A stretch of 64,000 nt of DNA from Rathayibacter sp. VKM Ac-2804 (GTDB taxonomy: Bacteria > Actinomycetota > Actinomycetes > Actinomycetales > Microbacteriaceae), in contig NZ_CP047420.1 in NCBI RefSeq assembly GCF_009866655.1, positions 2,294,001 through 2,358,000 on the forward strand, given 5' to 3'. Below the pieces are notes generated by a model, which saw only the letters and a program-made list of their open reading frames with translations, had not been told where the DNA came from and did not search any database. A program made the translations under genes and the position numbers. Of the stretch, positions 24,500 to 32,462 are shown piece after piece (within the stretch, counting starts at the first letter, position 1; each line of letters starts with the position of its first letter).

Positions 24500-25515
24500 C
24501 CCTCACCACCGCACCGACCGACGACGCGACGACGGAGGCGCCCGCGCTGCCGCGCGCCCGCCGCCGCGGCATCGGCGCCCTCGCCCTGATCGGCTACCTC
24601 GTCGTCGTCCTCGAGATCGCGGTGTTCAGCGCCGCCTCGCCGGTCTTCGCCACCGGCGGCAACCTCGCGACGATCCTGATCCAGGCCGTGGTCCCCGCGA
24701 TCGCCGGCTTCGGCCTCGCGATCGTCGTGATCACCGGCGGCGACGACGTCGTCCGCGGCGGCATCGACCTCGCCTCCGGTCCGATCGTCGGGCTCTCCGG
24801 CGTCGTCGCGGCCGTCGCGCTGACCGCCGGTCTCGGCGCCGTGCCCGCCGTGCTGCTGGCCCTGCTCGTCTCGGTCGGCTTCGGCGCGATCAGCGGCACC
24901 GCCGTCGTGCTCGGCCTGCGCCCGCTGCTGGCCACGCTCGCCGTCTCCGGCATCGTCGGCTCCGTCGTCTTCCTCGCCACGGACAACGTCAAGGTGCCGG
25001 TCGCGGATCCGCTGTTCGACTGGCTGCGCGGCGGCAGCGTGCTCGGCGTCCCGGCGCCGGTCGCGGTGCTCGCCGTCGTGACGGTGCTGACCGCGCTCGC
25101 CGTCGGGCGGACCCCGTGGGGCACCCGCAGCTACGCCGTCGGGCAGAACCCGACCGCGGCGAGCGTCGCGGGCGTCTCCGTCTGGCGCCACGTCCTCACC
25201 AGCTACCTGCTCTCCGGGCTCCTCGCCGGGATCGCGGGCCTGCTGCTCGCCGCCCGCCTCGCCGCCGCCGTGCCCGGGATCGGCAACCAGATCCTGCTCG
25301 ACATCATCGTCACCGCGTACCTGTCGGTCGTGTTCTCGCGCCGCTTCGTCGTCACCATCGGCGGCACGCTGCTCGCCGCCGTCTTCGTGGCGGCGCTCGG
25401 CAACGGCTTCACCCTGATCGGCGTCGACAGCCAGTGGGTCGGTGCGATCAAGGGGCTGCTCATCCTGCTCGTCCTCGGCCTCGCGGCCCTGCGAGAGAGA
25501 GGGGTCCGCTCGTGA
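24496..25515 (+). CDS. Ribose-type ABC permease 1
   Basis: A 339-residue BPD_transp_2 (RbsC-like) permease with about nine to ten membrane segments. VITGGDDVVRGGIDLASGPIVGLSGVVAA matches the conserved GGIDLS region with one change, and GTRSYAVGQNPTAASVAGVSVWRHVLTSYLLSGLLAGIAGLLLAAR is the cytoplasmic coupling loop of the family. ATG at 24496 overlaps the ATPase stop as ATGA. It forms a heterodimer with permease 2. The two permeases are only distantly similar, so neither is a recent copy. Confidence 0.92.
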   Translation: MTLTTAPTDDATTEAPALPRARRRGIGALALIGYLVVVLEIAVFSAASPVFATGGNLATILIQAVVPAIAGFGLAIVVITGGDDVVRGGIDLASGPIVGLSGVVAAVALTAGLGAVPAVLLALLVSVGFGAISGTAVVLGLRPLLATLAVSGIVGSVVFLATDNVKVPVADPLFDWLRGGSVLGVPAPVAVLAVVTVLTALAVGRTPWGTRSYAVGQNPTAASVAGVSVWRHVLTSYLLSGLLAGIAGLLLAARLAAAVPGIGNQILLDIIVTAYLSVVFSRRFVVTIGGTLLAAVFVAALGNGFTLIGVDSQWVGAIKGLLILLVLGLAALRERGVRS

Positions 25516-26525
25516 CCGCCGTCGCCCTGCCCGTGTCCGAGTCGCGCCGCGCCCTCGCCGTCAGGCTCCTCGCGCCCGCCGCGGTCGTGCTCATCCTCGC
25601 CGTCTTCGGCACGAGCGTGCCCGGCTACTTCGCGCCGACGAACCTGCTCAACGTCGCGAGCGCCGGCGCGCTGCTGCTGATGGCGGCGTGCGCGATGACC
25701 CTCGTCGTCCGCGCCGGCGGGATCGACCTCTCCATCGGCATCGCGATCGACCTCGCGGCGCTGGCGGCGACCGCGCTGATCGCCGACGGCTACGTGACCT
25801 GGTTCGCCGTGCTGATCGGCCTCGGCTTCGGGATGCTCGCCGGCGTCGTGAACGCGGTGCTGGTGATCGTGCTGCGCATCCGCGCCTTCCTCGCGACGCT
25901 CTCGGTCTGGTTCATCGGCACCAGCGCGCAGCAGCTGCTCACCGGCGGCGGCGCGCCGATCTACCTCCGCCGCCAGGAGACGCCCGACGCCTTCGCCGCC
26001 TGGGGCAACGCGACCGTGCTCGGCATCGGCACGCCGGTGCTGCTGGCGATCGCCGTCGCCGTCGCGGTCTGGCTCTTGCTCGACCGCACCCGCTGGGGCC
26101 GTGTGCTCACCGCGGCGGGGGAGCAGCCCGGAGCCACCCGCATCGCCGGCCGCCGCGTCGGGATCTCCCTCGCCTCCGCGTTCGTCGTGGCGGCGCTGAT
26201 CGGCGCCCTGGCCGGCATCGCGCTCGCCTCGCGCAGCTACGGCTACTCGCCGGCGAGCGGGCAGCTCTACGTGCTCGACGCGATCGGCGCGGTCTTCATC
26301 GGAGCGACGCTCTCGGCGCACGGGCGGCCGAACGTGCTCGGCACGGTGATCGGCGTGCTGATCTTCGGCCTGATCAACAACGGCCTCGTGCTGCTGGGCG
26401 TCTCGTTCTACTGGCAGGGCCTCGTCCGCGGCTCCGTGCTGCTGCTGCTCCTGCTGGCGACCGCGCTGCTGCGCCGCGAGTCGATCGCGCCGCCGCTGAG
26501 GACGCTGCTCTCGCCGCGGCGGTGA
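25512..26525 (+). CDS. Ribose-type ABC permease 2
   Basis: A 337-residue RbsC-like permease. AMTLVVRAGGIDLSIGIAIDLAALAA is the canonical family motif, and LTAAGEQPGATRIAGRRVGISLASAFVVAALIGALAGIAL the coupling loop. GTG at 25512 overlaps the stop of permease 1 as GTGA. It is the last gene of the importer operon; the stop codon is part of a terminator hairpin. No kinase, aldolase or other catabolic gene follows, which is unusual for a sugar importer. Confidence 0.92.
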   Translation: MTAVALPVSESRRALAVRLLAPAAVVLILAVFGTSVPGYFAPTNLLNVASAGALLLMAACAMTLVVRAGGIDLSIGIAIDLAALAATALIADGYVTWFAVLIGLGFGMLAGVVNAVLVIVLRIRAFLATLSVWFIGTSAQQLLTGGGAPIYLRRQETPDAFAAWGNATVLGIGTPVLLAIAVAVAVWLLLDRTRWGRVLTAAGEQPGATRIAGRRVGISLASAFVVAALIGALAGIALASRSYGYSPASGQLYVLDAIGAVFIGATLSAHGRPNVLGTVIGVLIFGLINNGLVLLGVSFYWQGLVRGSVLLLLLLATALLRRESIAPPLRTLLSPRR

Positions 26526-26554
26526 CGGGAGGGGCGCCGCACGCCACCGCCGCG
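26515..26554. terminator. Terminator hairpin at the end of the ribose-type importer operon
   Basis: CGCGGCGGTG at 26515-26524 pairs perfectly with CACCGCCGCG at 26545-26554 around a 20-base loop. The left arm covers the last codons and part of the TGA stop of permease 2. Confidence 0.5.
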
Positions 26555-26793
26555 CGGTGAACGTCTCAACCGGTCGTGCGCTTCGACCCGCACCCGCCTC
26601 CTCCGGGGGACCGCCCGACCGTCGGCGTCCTGTACGCCGCGACGGATGCCGTGACGTCGCTCGGCGAGACCTCCCAGCGTCGACGGGTCGTCGATCGTGT
26701 TCAGAACGCCCCTCGGCTGATGGGCTGGCGTCCGTCCCGTCCGCTGACGCTCCTCGATCCCACCGGTCAGTGGCCGGTCCGCAACGGCTGGCG

Positions 26794-28539
26794 CTACTGC
26801 AGGGTGACCGTCACCGGCGCGCTGACGGTGCTGTTGCCCGCGGCATCGATCGCCCGGGCGGTCAGCGCGAACGTGCCGTGCTCGCCCGCGGTGCTGGTGG
26901 TCAGCGACCAGGTGCCGTCCGCGTTCTGAGCGGCGTCGCCGACCTCGGTGCTGCCGAGGAGGAAGGTGACGCGGGTCACGGCGATGTCGTCCGTCGCGGT
27001 GACGGTGGCGGTCGTCGAGCCGCCGAGCACGGAGCCGGAGCGCGGCGAGGTGATCGTGACGGCGGGGGCGGTGCTGTCGACGGCGGGCGCCTTCTTCTGG
27101 GCGGGCTTCGCGGACGCGGGAGCCGGAGTGGTGGCGGGCGTCACGGTGGGCTTGCCGGCAGCGGGGTTCGGAGCCGCGGTGGTCGCCGGAGCCGGAGTGG
27201 CCGCCCTCGGAGAAGGGGACGCCGTCGGGGTGGTGGTGGCGGTGGGCGCCGGGGCGGTCGCCCGGGCGGCGACCTTCGCCGACGCGGGAGTCGCGCCGCC
27301 GGAGACGGCGACGCGGTCCCAGACGCCGGTGAGATAGGCGGTCGTCGGCCGCGGGGCCAGCGCGTCGAGGCCGGCGGCGGTCAGTGCGCTGAGGGTGGTG
27401 TCGACGGAGAAGCCGCCGCTCCGGGCGACCTTGCCGGTGAGGGTGGTCCGGGAGCCGGAGACGGCGTTCCAGGTGGGCTGCAGCGAGCCGGTGAAGATCG
27501 AGTCGGTGGCGTCGACGTTGCCGCCGCCCTTGCCCTGGATCGCGCTGACGCTGCCCTTGCCGTTGATCGCGCCGGGGGAGCCGGCGCCGCCCGGGAGGAA
27601 CGGGTAGCGCTGAGCGGCGACGTCGCCGCCCAGGATCAGCGCGTGGTCGAAGAGGACGTTCTTCACGCCGCCGACGATGACGGCGCTGTTGTTGGAGCTG
27701 AAGACGGCGGTGTCCCGGACGGTGACCTGGCCGGTGATGCCGGCGCCCTCGATCTGGAGGCTGTCCGTGTGCGGGCGAGCGGGGTTCGCGCCACCGCCGT
27801 ACGGCTTGTCGACGTAGTACGAGGGAGCGATGTAGTCGCCCTCGACGAGCACGTCGCTCACCGTGTTCGGCGCGTACGCCTTGATCTGCGCGGAGTCGCC
27901 GCTCTTGAGCTTCGACTCCGGCTCGACGATCTCGAGGAGCTCGACGTCGCGCACGGGGATCCCCGAGGAGGCGGCGAGGCCGACCCAGTTGTTCGCGATC
28001 CGGAGCCAGGCGAACGACGAGTGCGTCGCGCCCTTGACGTCGATCGAGTCGATGTCGAAGCGCATCAGCGTGATGCCGGTGACGCCCTTCAGCATCCAGC
28101 TGCCGCCGGTGACGGACTGGAAGCCGTCGCGCGCGGTGATCAGGACCTTGAGCGGACCGTCGTTCGTGTAGCCGTCGAGAGCGGACAGGTCGTCGATGCG
28201 TCCCGGAGCGACGCGGACGACGGCGCCGGCGGCGATCCGGGCGGGCGTCAGGGCGTCGAGCGCCGCGCGGATCGCGGGGCCCGACGCGGCGACGTCGACG
28301 ACGGTGGTGCTGCTGGAGAGCGCGGAGCGGATGTCCGGGGTGTCGGAGGGGTAGTGCGTGCCGTCCGGACCGAAGGTCGAGGCGCTCGCCGCGGAGGCGG
28401 CCGGAGCGGCGGAGGCGGCCGGGGCGATCTGGAACGAGGCGCCGGTGACGGCGATCCCCACGGCGGCGGTGACCGCGAGGGTGCGGAGAACGGCGGGCGC
28501 CCGGCGGGCGGACGGAGCGGCGGGCAGGATTCGTGACAT
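26794..28539 (-). CDS. Secreted beta-helix-like protein with Ig-like domain, paralogue 1
   Basis: A 581-residue secreted protein. A basic N-terminus and hydrophobic run ending near AAPAASA (about residue 48) is a cleavable signal peptide. The mature core (about 50-415) has the marks of a right-handed beta-helix (pectin-lyase-like) fold: short repeated strands, Asn-rich turns and the HTDSLQIEGAGITGQVTVRDTAVFSSNNSAVIVGG block. A 72-residue Pro/Thr/Ala linker follows, then an Ig-like domain of Big_7 type (about 488-581, from DSTAPAVTITSPRSGSV). It is about 60-70% identical by eye to paralogues 2 and 3. No catalytic triad can be assigned; a cell-surface or polysaccharide-binding role is likely. 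The ribosome site before ATG 28539 is weak. Confidence 0.8.
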   Translation of the reverse strand: MSRILPAAPSARRAPAVLRTLAVTAAVGIAVTGASFQIAPAASAAPAASAASASTFGPDGTHYPSDTPDIRSALSSSTTVVDVAASGPAIRAALDALTPARIAAGAVVRVAPGRIDDLSALDGYTNDGPLKVLITARDGFQSVTGGSWMLKGVTGITLMRFDIDSIDVKGATHSSFAWLRIANNWVGLAASSGIPVRDVELLEIVEPESKLKSGDSAQIKAYAPNTVSDVLVEGDYIAPSYYVDKPYGGGANPARPHTDSLQIEGAGITGQVTVRDTAVFSSNNSAVIVGGVKNVLFDHALILGGDVAAQRYPFLPGGAGSPGAINGKGSVSAIQGKGGGNVDATDSIFTGSLQPTWNAVSGSRTTLTGKVARSGGFSVDTTLSALTAAGLDALAPRPTTAYLTGVWDRVAVSGGATPASAKVAARATAPAPTATTTPTASPSPRAATPAPATTAAPNPAAGKPTVTPATTPAPASAKPAQKKAPAVDSTAPAVTITSPRSGSVLGGSTTATVTATDDIAVTRVTFLLGSTEVGDAAQNADGTWSLTTSTAGEHGTFALTARAIDAAGNSTVSAPVTVTLQ

Positions 28540-28945
28540 GGCGGTGTCTTTCGTTGGGAGGGCGGGGTGACGGATCGCCCGGCGCTGGGGTCGAGGACCC
28601 GAGGCGCGCGACGGACCGGGGTCCTCGCACAGGGGGAGGAGCCCCGGAGACACGCATCGGTGCGTTCCGGGCGGGACAGCGACGGCCGAGCCGCATGCAC
28701 CCTGTCTCCGTGAGGACGGGTGGGGCGGCGGCACCCGGTCGGACCGGGACGTGCGCTGAGCAACGGTCGGAAACGTATGCGGACGGACCGGTCGATCGAC
28801 AGAAAGTGGCACGGATCGTGCTGTTTGTCTGGAAACGTTGTCATCGGGGAACGACTCCGGCGGTTCCTGCCTGAGCTGGGCGGGGTGCGCGGGCCGTGCC
28901 GAGCCGGTGAGTGACCGCCATCACTCCCCGGCTCGGCACGACGGC
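28540..28945. promoter_or_regulatory. Upstream region of paralogue 1
   Basis: A 406-base gap without a credible gene. It contains a motif, TGCGTTCCGGGCGGG at 28661-28675, that recurs at nearly the same distance before paralogues 2 and 3. Further out, two similar sites, GGAAACGTATGC (28769-28780) and GGAAACGTTGTC (28831-28842), lie 62 bases apart in the most AT-rich part, so the promoter is probably here. The terminator of the LAxTG gene occupies 28896-28939. Confidence 0.45.
28896..28939. terminator. Strong terminator hairpin after the LAxTG gene
   Basis: GTGCCGAGCCGG (28896-28907) pairs perfectly with CCGGCTCGGCAC (28928-28939); after one mismatch the stem continues with GAGTGA / TCACTC, leaving a 6-base loop. 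The stem of 18 pairs starts seven bases downstream of the LAxTG gene's stop. Confidence 0.7.
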
Positions 28946-30184
28946 TCACTCGGTGGCGCTGCCGGCGCGCCGGCGACGGCGACCGAGGAGGACGCCGACC
29001 GCACCGAGGAGTCCGAGGAACCCGGCGACGGGCAGCACTGCGGCCGCGTCGGAGCCGGTGGAGGCGAGGTGACCCGCCGGCGTCCGATTCGACGCCGAGG
29101 CCGCTGCACCGGCCGGTGCCGTGGGGACCGAGACCTCGGTGGCCGGCCGGGTCGCCGCTCCCGGCGTCGGAGTGGGGGTCGGCTCCGAAGCGGGTCCGAT
29201 CGGGACGGGAGTCACCGCGGGGATCGGCAGGGTGCCGAGGATGTTCTCCGTGTAGGCGACTCCTGAGGGCGTGGTGGCGGTGGCGAGTGACGCGACGAAG
29301 ATCGAGTGGTTGAAGACGTCGCGCTCGGTCACGGTGCTCTCGAAGGAGACGACACCGGTCTCCCCGACGGGCAGCTCCGCGAGCTTCTCGCTGTCCGCGA
29401 CCTGGACGTCGCGGAGGGCGACGTCGCCGGTGTTCGTGACCTCGGCGACCCAGCGCACCTTCGTCCCGGCGACGACGGGCTCGCCCTCCTCCGTCTCGAA
29501 CGTGCCCGACACCTGCACGTCCAGATCCGGCGCCTCGGCCGCCACCGGAGGCTTCTCGGGGATCGGGAGCCTGTACTCGAACGGCGCCGAGACCGTCACG
29601 CGGGAGCCGTCCGGGAGGGTGCCCCGGACCGGCTTCGACTCGGCCGGCACGAACCCGTCCTGGAGGTTCTGCGCACTGACCACGGCCTCGGTCGTCGTGA
29701 GCCGGAACGACTCGCCGACCGCGAGCGTCTTCCGTCCGAGGACCTCCTTCAGATCGACGCCGCCCGTGTTCTCCACGTCGTAGGAGAACTCGACGCGAGT
29801 GCCCTCCTTCACGAGCTCGCCCGGGTCCGTGAGGAACGTCCCGGTGATGGTCACCGTCACGGCCGGGACGGCAGCGGTGGGTTCGGGCGTCGGCGCACCG
29901 GTGCTCGGCGCGGGTGTCGGCGCAGGCGTCGACGTCGTCGTCGACGTCGGCGTGGGCATCGGCGACGGCGAGGGCTCGGAGGTCGGCTGCGGCGACGGCG
30001 CGCCCTGCGGCAGCGCGACTCCGGTCGAGGCGCTTCCGGCGGACGCCGCCGGTGCTTCAGCTGCCTGGGCGCCGGGCGCGGCGCAGCCGAGCAGGCCGAC
30101 GGTGAGGACGAGGGACGCTGCGACGTCGAGCGGACGGCCGCTCGATCGGCGAGGCGCCGGGGACTGCGAAGGGCGAGTGTGCAT
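28946..30184 (-). CDS. Cell-wall-anchored protein with LAxTG sorting signal
   Basis: A 412-residue surface protein. After a secretion signal (about 1-42) comes a Ser/Pro/Thr stalk, then two related beta-sandwich repeats (about 108-210 and 225-325, each opening with V.V.GTF.T..GE.V..GT.V and containing NTG), similar to DUF7507/DUF11-type repeats. The C-terminus is a classic sortase signal: LASTG at residues 373-377, a hydrophobic segment, then RRRRRAGSATE. LAxTG is typical of the class E sortases of high-GC actinobacteria. A GC pair in LLGCAAP resembles a lipobox but the -2 residue is wrong and dual anchoring is unlikely. It lies between paralogues 1 and 2, which it does not resemble. Confidence 0.87.
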   Translation of the reverse strand: MHTRPSQSPAPRRSSGRPLDVAASLVLTVGLLGCAAPGAQAAEAPAASAGSASTGVALPQGAPSPQPTSEPSPSPMPTPTSTTTSTPAPTPAPSTGAPTPEPTAAVPAVTVTITGTFLTDPGELVKEGTRVEFSYDVENTGGVDLKEVLGRKTLAVGESFRLTTTEAVVSAQNLQDGFVPAESKPVRGTLPDGSRVTVSAPFEYRLPIPEKPPVAAEAPDLDVQVSGTFETEEGEPVVAGTKVRWVAEVTNTGDVALRDVQVADSEKLAELPVGETGVVSFESTVTERDVFNHSIFVASLATATTPSGVAYTENILGTLPIPAVTPVPIGPASEPTPTPTPGAATRPATEVSVPTAPAGAAASASNRTPAGHLASTGSDAAAVLPVAGFLGLLGAVGVLLGRRRRRAGSATE

Positions 30185-30312
30185 CTGCGACTCCTGTAGG
30201 GGGCTCGGCGGAGCAAGCGAGTGAACCGAGGAAGTATCACACCCCTTTCCCAGGCGCGCCGTGCTGGAGGCGCGGACGGCGCGGGACGTCGGGCTGCTCG
30301 GGCACAGCACGA

Positions 30313-30343
30313 AGGGCCGCGGTGCACCCAGCACGGCGGCCCT
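30313..30343. terminator. Terminator hairpin downstream of paralogue 2
   Basis: Positions 30313-30325 (AGGGCCGCGGTGC) pair with 30331-30343 over 13 positions with one mismatch and a 5-base loop, 33 bases behind the paralogue 2 stop. Confidence 0.6.
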
Positions 30344-30375
30344 CCCTCGCTGCTCCGCTACAGGAGCCTCACGGG

Positions 30376-32034
30376 CTACTGCAGCGTCACGGGCACCGGG
30401 GCGCTCTCCGTCACGTTGCCCGCCGCATCGGTCGCCCGGGCGGTGAGCGCGAAGGTGCCCTGCACGCCGGCGGTGTCCGAGCTGAGCGACCAGGTGTTCT
30501 CGCCGGTCTGCACGCCGTCGCCGATCTCGATGCCCTCGACGGCGAACACGACTTCGGTCACCGCGACGTCGTCGGTCGCCGTGACGGTCGCGGTCGCCGG
30601 TCCGCCGAGCACGTCGCCGGCCTCCGGGGCGGTGATCACGACCTCCGGGGCGGTGGTGTCCTCCGCGGGGGTCTCCGGCTCGGCGGGTTCCTCCGGCTCG
30701 GTCGGCTCCGTCGTCGGTGCCGGAGCCGGGCTGGTCGGCGCGGACGGGGTCGGCGCAGGGGCGGCCGTCGCGGTCGGCGTCGATGTCGGCGCGGGCGCGG
30801 GGCTGCCGCCGAGGGAGACGTCGTCCCAGATGCCGGCGAGGTACGCGGTGGTCGGCCGCGGGCTCCGCGCGTCGAGGTCGGCGGCGGTCATCGAGCCGAG
30901 CGACGGGTCGACCGTGAAGCCGCCCGAGCGCGCGGTCTTGCCGGGCAGGTTCGTGCGGGTGTTCGACACGGCGTCCCAGGTAGGCTGCAGCGAGCCGACG
31001 AAGGTCGAGTCCGACGCGTCGACGTTGCCGCCGCCGGAGCCCTGGACGGCGCTCAGGCTGCCGGGGCCGTTCTGCGCTCCGGCGGAACCGGCGCCGCCCT
31101 TCAGGAACGGGTAGCGCTGCGCCGCGGTGCTGCCGCCGACGATGAAGGCCTCGTCGAAGGCGACGTTCCGGACGCCGCCGATGATGACGGCGCTGTTGTT
31201 CGAGGCGAACACCACCGTGTCGCGGAGGGTGACCTGGCCGGTCACTCCGGAGCCCTCGATCTGCAGGGTGTCGGTGTGCGGGCGCGGCTCGCGGGAGCCG
31301 CCGTACTTCGCGTCGACGTAGTAGGAGGGCGCGATGTAGCCGCCCTCGACGAGGACGTCGGTCAGCAGGTCGGGCGCGTAGGCCTTGATCTGGGCCGAGT
31401 CGGCGTTCTTGACCGTCGAGTCGGGCTCGACGACCTCGATCAGCTCGACGTCCCGCACGGGGAGACCCGCCGAGCCGGCGAGGCCGACCCAGTTGGCCGC
31501 GACGCGCAGCCAGGCGAACGACGCGTGCTTCGCGCCCTTCACGTCGAGCGAGTGGATGTCGAAGCGCATCAGCGTGATGCCCGTGACGCCGCGCAGCGCC
31601 CAGTCGCCGCCGGTCACCGACCGGAAGCCGTCGCGCGCGGTGATCAGGACCTTGACGGCCCCGTCGTTCGTGTAGCCGTCGAGGGCCGAGATGTCGGCGA
31701 GGCGGCCGGGGGCGACCCGGAGCACGGCGCCGCCCGCGATCTGGCGCGCGGTGAGGGCGTCGAGCGCCGTGCGGATCGCCGGGCCCGAGGCAGCGACGTC
31801 GACGACGGTGGTGCCGCGGGGGAGGGCGCTGCGGATGTCGGGGGTGTCGGAGGGGTAGTGCGTGCCGTCCGGACCGAAGGTCGTGGACGCGACGGCGGCG
31901 GAGGCGGCCGGTGCGTCCTGGATCACCGTCGCGGTGACGGCGATGCCGACGGCGGCGGTGATCGCGAGGAGGCGGGCGAGGACGGTCCTCGCTCGGGAGC
32001 GCGGGGACGACCTGGGGGGAGTGGCTCTGGCCAT
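30376..32034 (-). CDS. Secreted beta-helix-like protein with Ig-like domain, paralogue 2
   Basis: A 552-residue paralogue of the proteins at 26794-28539 and 32463-34208. Signal peptide about 1-47 (cleavage near ASAAVA); core about 50-405 beginning with the invariant FGPDGTHYPSDTPDIRSA; HTDTLQIEGSGVTGQVTLRDTVVFASNNSAVIIGG in the middle; a 50-residue Pro/Thr/Glu linker, shorter and more acidic than in the others; Ig-like domain about 459-552 starting DTTAPEVVITAPEAG. The core is more conserved than signal, linker and Ig part, which suggests selection on the core. ATG at 32034 with GGAAG about nine bases upstream. It has its own terminator and is probably a single-gene unit. Confidence 0.8.
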   Translation of the reverse strand: MARATPPRSSPRSRARTVLARLLAITAAVGIAVTATVIQDAPAASAAVASTTFGPDGTHYPSDTPDIRSALPRGTTVVDVAASGPAIRTALDALTARQIAGGAVLRVAPGRLADISALDGYTNDGAVKVLITARDGFRSVTGGDWALRGVTGITLMRFDIHSLDVKGAKHASFAWLRVAANWVGLAGSAGLPVRDVELIEVVEPDSTVKNADSAQIKAYAPDLLTDVLVEGGYIAPSYYVDAKYGGSREPRPHTDTLQIEGSGVTGQVTLRDTVVFASNNSAVIIGGVRNVAFDEAFIVGGSTAAQRYPFLKGGAGSAGAQNGPGSLSAVQGSGGGNVDASDSTFVGSLQPTWDAVSNTRTNLPGKTARSGGFTVDPSLGSMTAADLDARSPRPTTAYLAGIWDDVSLGGSPAPAPTSTPTATAAPAPTPSAPTSPAPAPTTEPTEPEEPAEPETPAEDTTAPEVVITAPEAGDVLGGPATATVTATDDVAVTEVVFAVEGIEIGDGVQTGENTWSLSSDTAGVQGTFALTARATDAAGNVTESAPVPVTLQ

Positions 32035-32360
32035 GGGGGTGTCTTCCGATCGGGTCGGGCAGCGGGGGAAGGGGTGCCCGGAGCGCGCAGCGACCCGGGG
32101 GTCGACGCGCTGGAGTGCCCGAGGCCCTGGGGAGGGGTCTCGGAGGTCCGCGGCAGTGCGGTCCGGGCGGAGGGGGCGGGGAGAGCAGGGCGGATGAGGC
32201 GCGGAAGGGGGAGCGGGAGCCGCGCTGGGAAAGGGCGGGGCGCGGTGCTCCCACGCGCAACCGTAGAGGATGCGTCCCTCTCATGGGGGTTGTGGCGCTC
32301 GTGGCGGAGGGGACCGTACTATGCCGCGGCGCGGCGAGACCCGCTCGGTCGCCGGTGCGG

Positions 32361-32396
32361 GGTCTCGAGACGCCGCCGCGGTGCCGCTCGACCGGC
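32361..32396 (+). repeat. Dispersed GGTCTCGA...GCTCGACC repeat, copy 1
   Basis: The copy reads GGTCTCGAGACGCC, a short GC-rich centre, then CCGCTCGACCGGC. Related copies occur at 36283-36315, 40607-40644 and, as an inverted pair, at 61813-61910. Each copy is intergenic. Confidence 0.65.
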
Positions 32397-32414
32397 ACGG
32401 GCGGGGACGCCGAA

Positions 32415-32446
32415 GGGCCGGCGCCTCGTGTCCGAGGGGCCGGCCC
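32415..32446. terminator. Terminator hairpin downstream of paralogue 3
   Basis: GGGCCGGCGCCTCG (32415-32428) pairs with CGAGGGGCCGGCCC (32433-32446) over 14 positions with one mismatch and a TGTC loop, 16 bases after the stop of paralogue 3. Confidence 0.65.
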
Positions 32447-32462
32447 GTTCAGGGGCGGGGGT

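Larger units (their letters stand above)
32035..32462. promoter_or_regulatory. Upstream region of paralogue 2
   Basis: A 428-base gap with no credible gene on either strand. It contains TGCGGTCCGGGCGG (32157-32170), the counterpart of the element seen before paralogues 1 and 3, one copy of the dispersed GGTCTCGA repeat (32361-32396), and the terminator of paralogue 3 (32415-32446). The stretch 32270-32330 is the least GC-rich and may hold the promoter. Confidence 0.4.

Noticed and set aside
28946..30184. LAxTG protein as a lipoprotein because of LLGCAAP
   Set aside because: The residue at -2 is unsuitable and a sortase signal is clear at the C-terminus; dual anchoring is not expected.
32361..32396. 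Insertion sequence ends or attachment sites at the dispersed repeats
   Set aside because: No transposase or integrase and no target duplications; copies are short palindromic elements.
28946..32398. A single 1150-residue open frame on the minus strand spanning the LAxTG gene and the paralogue 2 region
   Set aside because: Its N-terminal two thirds is an Arg/Pro/His-rich shift of paralogue 2; only the C-terminal 412 residues form a protein with signal peptide and sorting signal.
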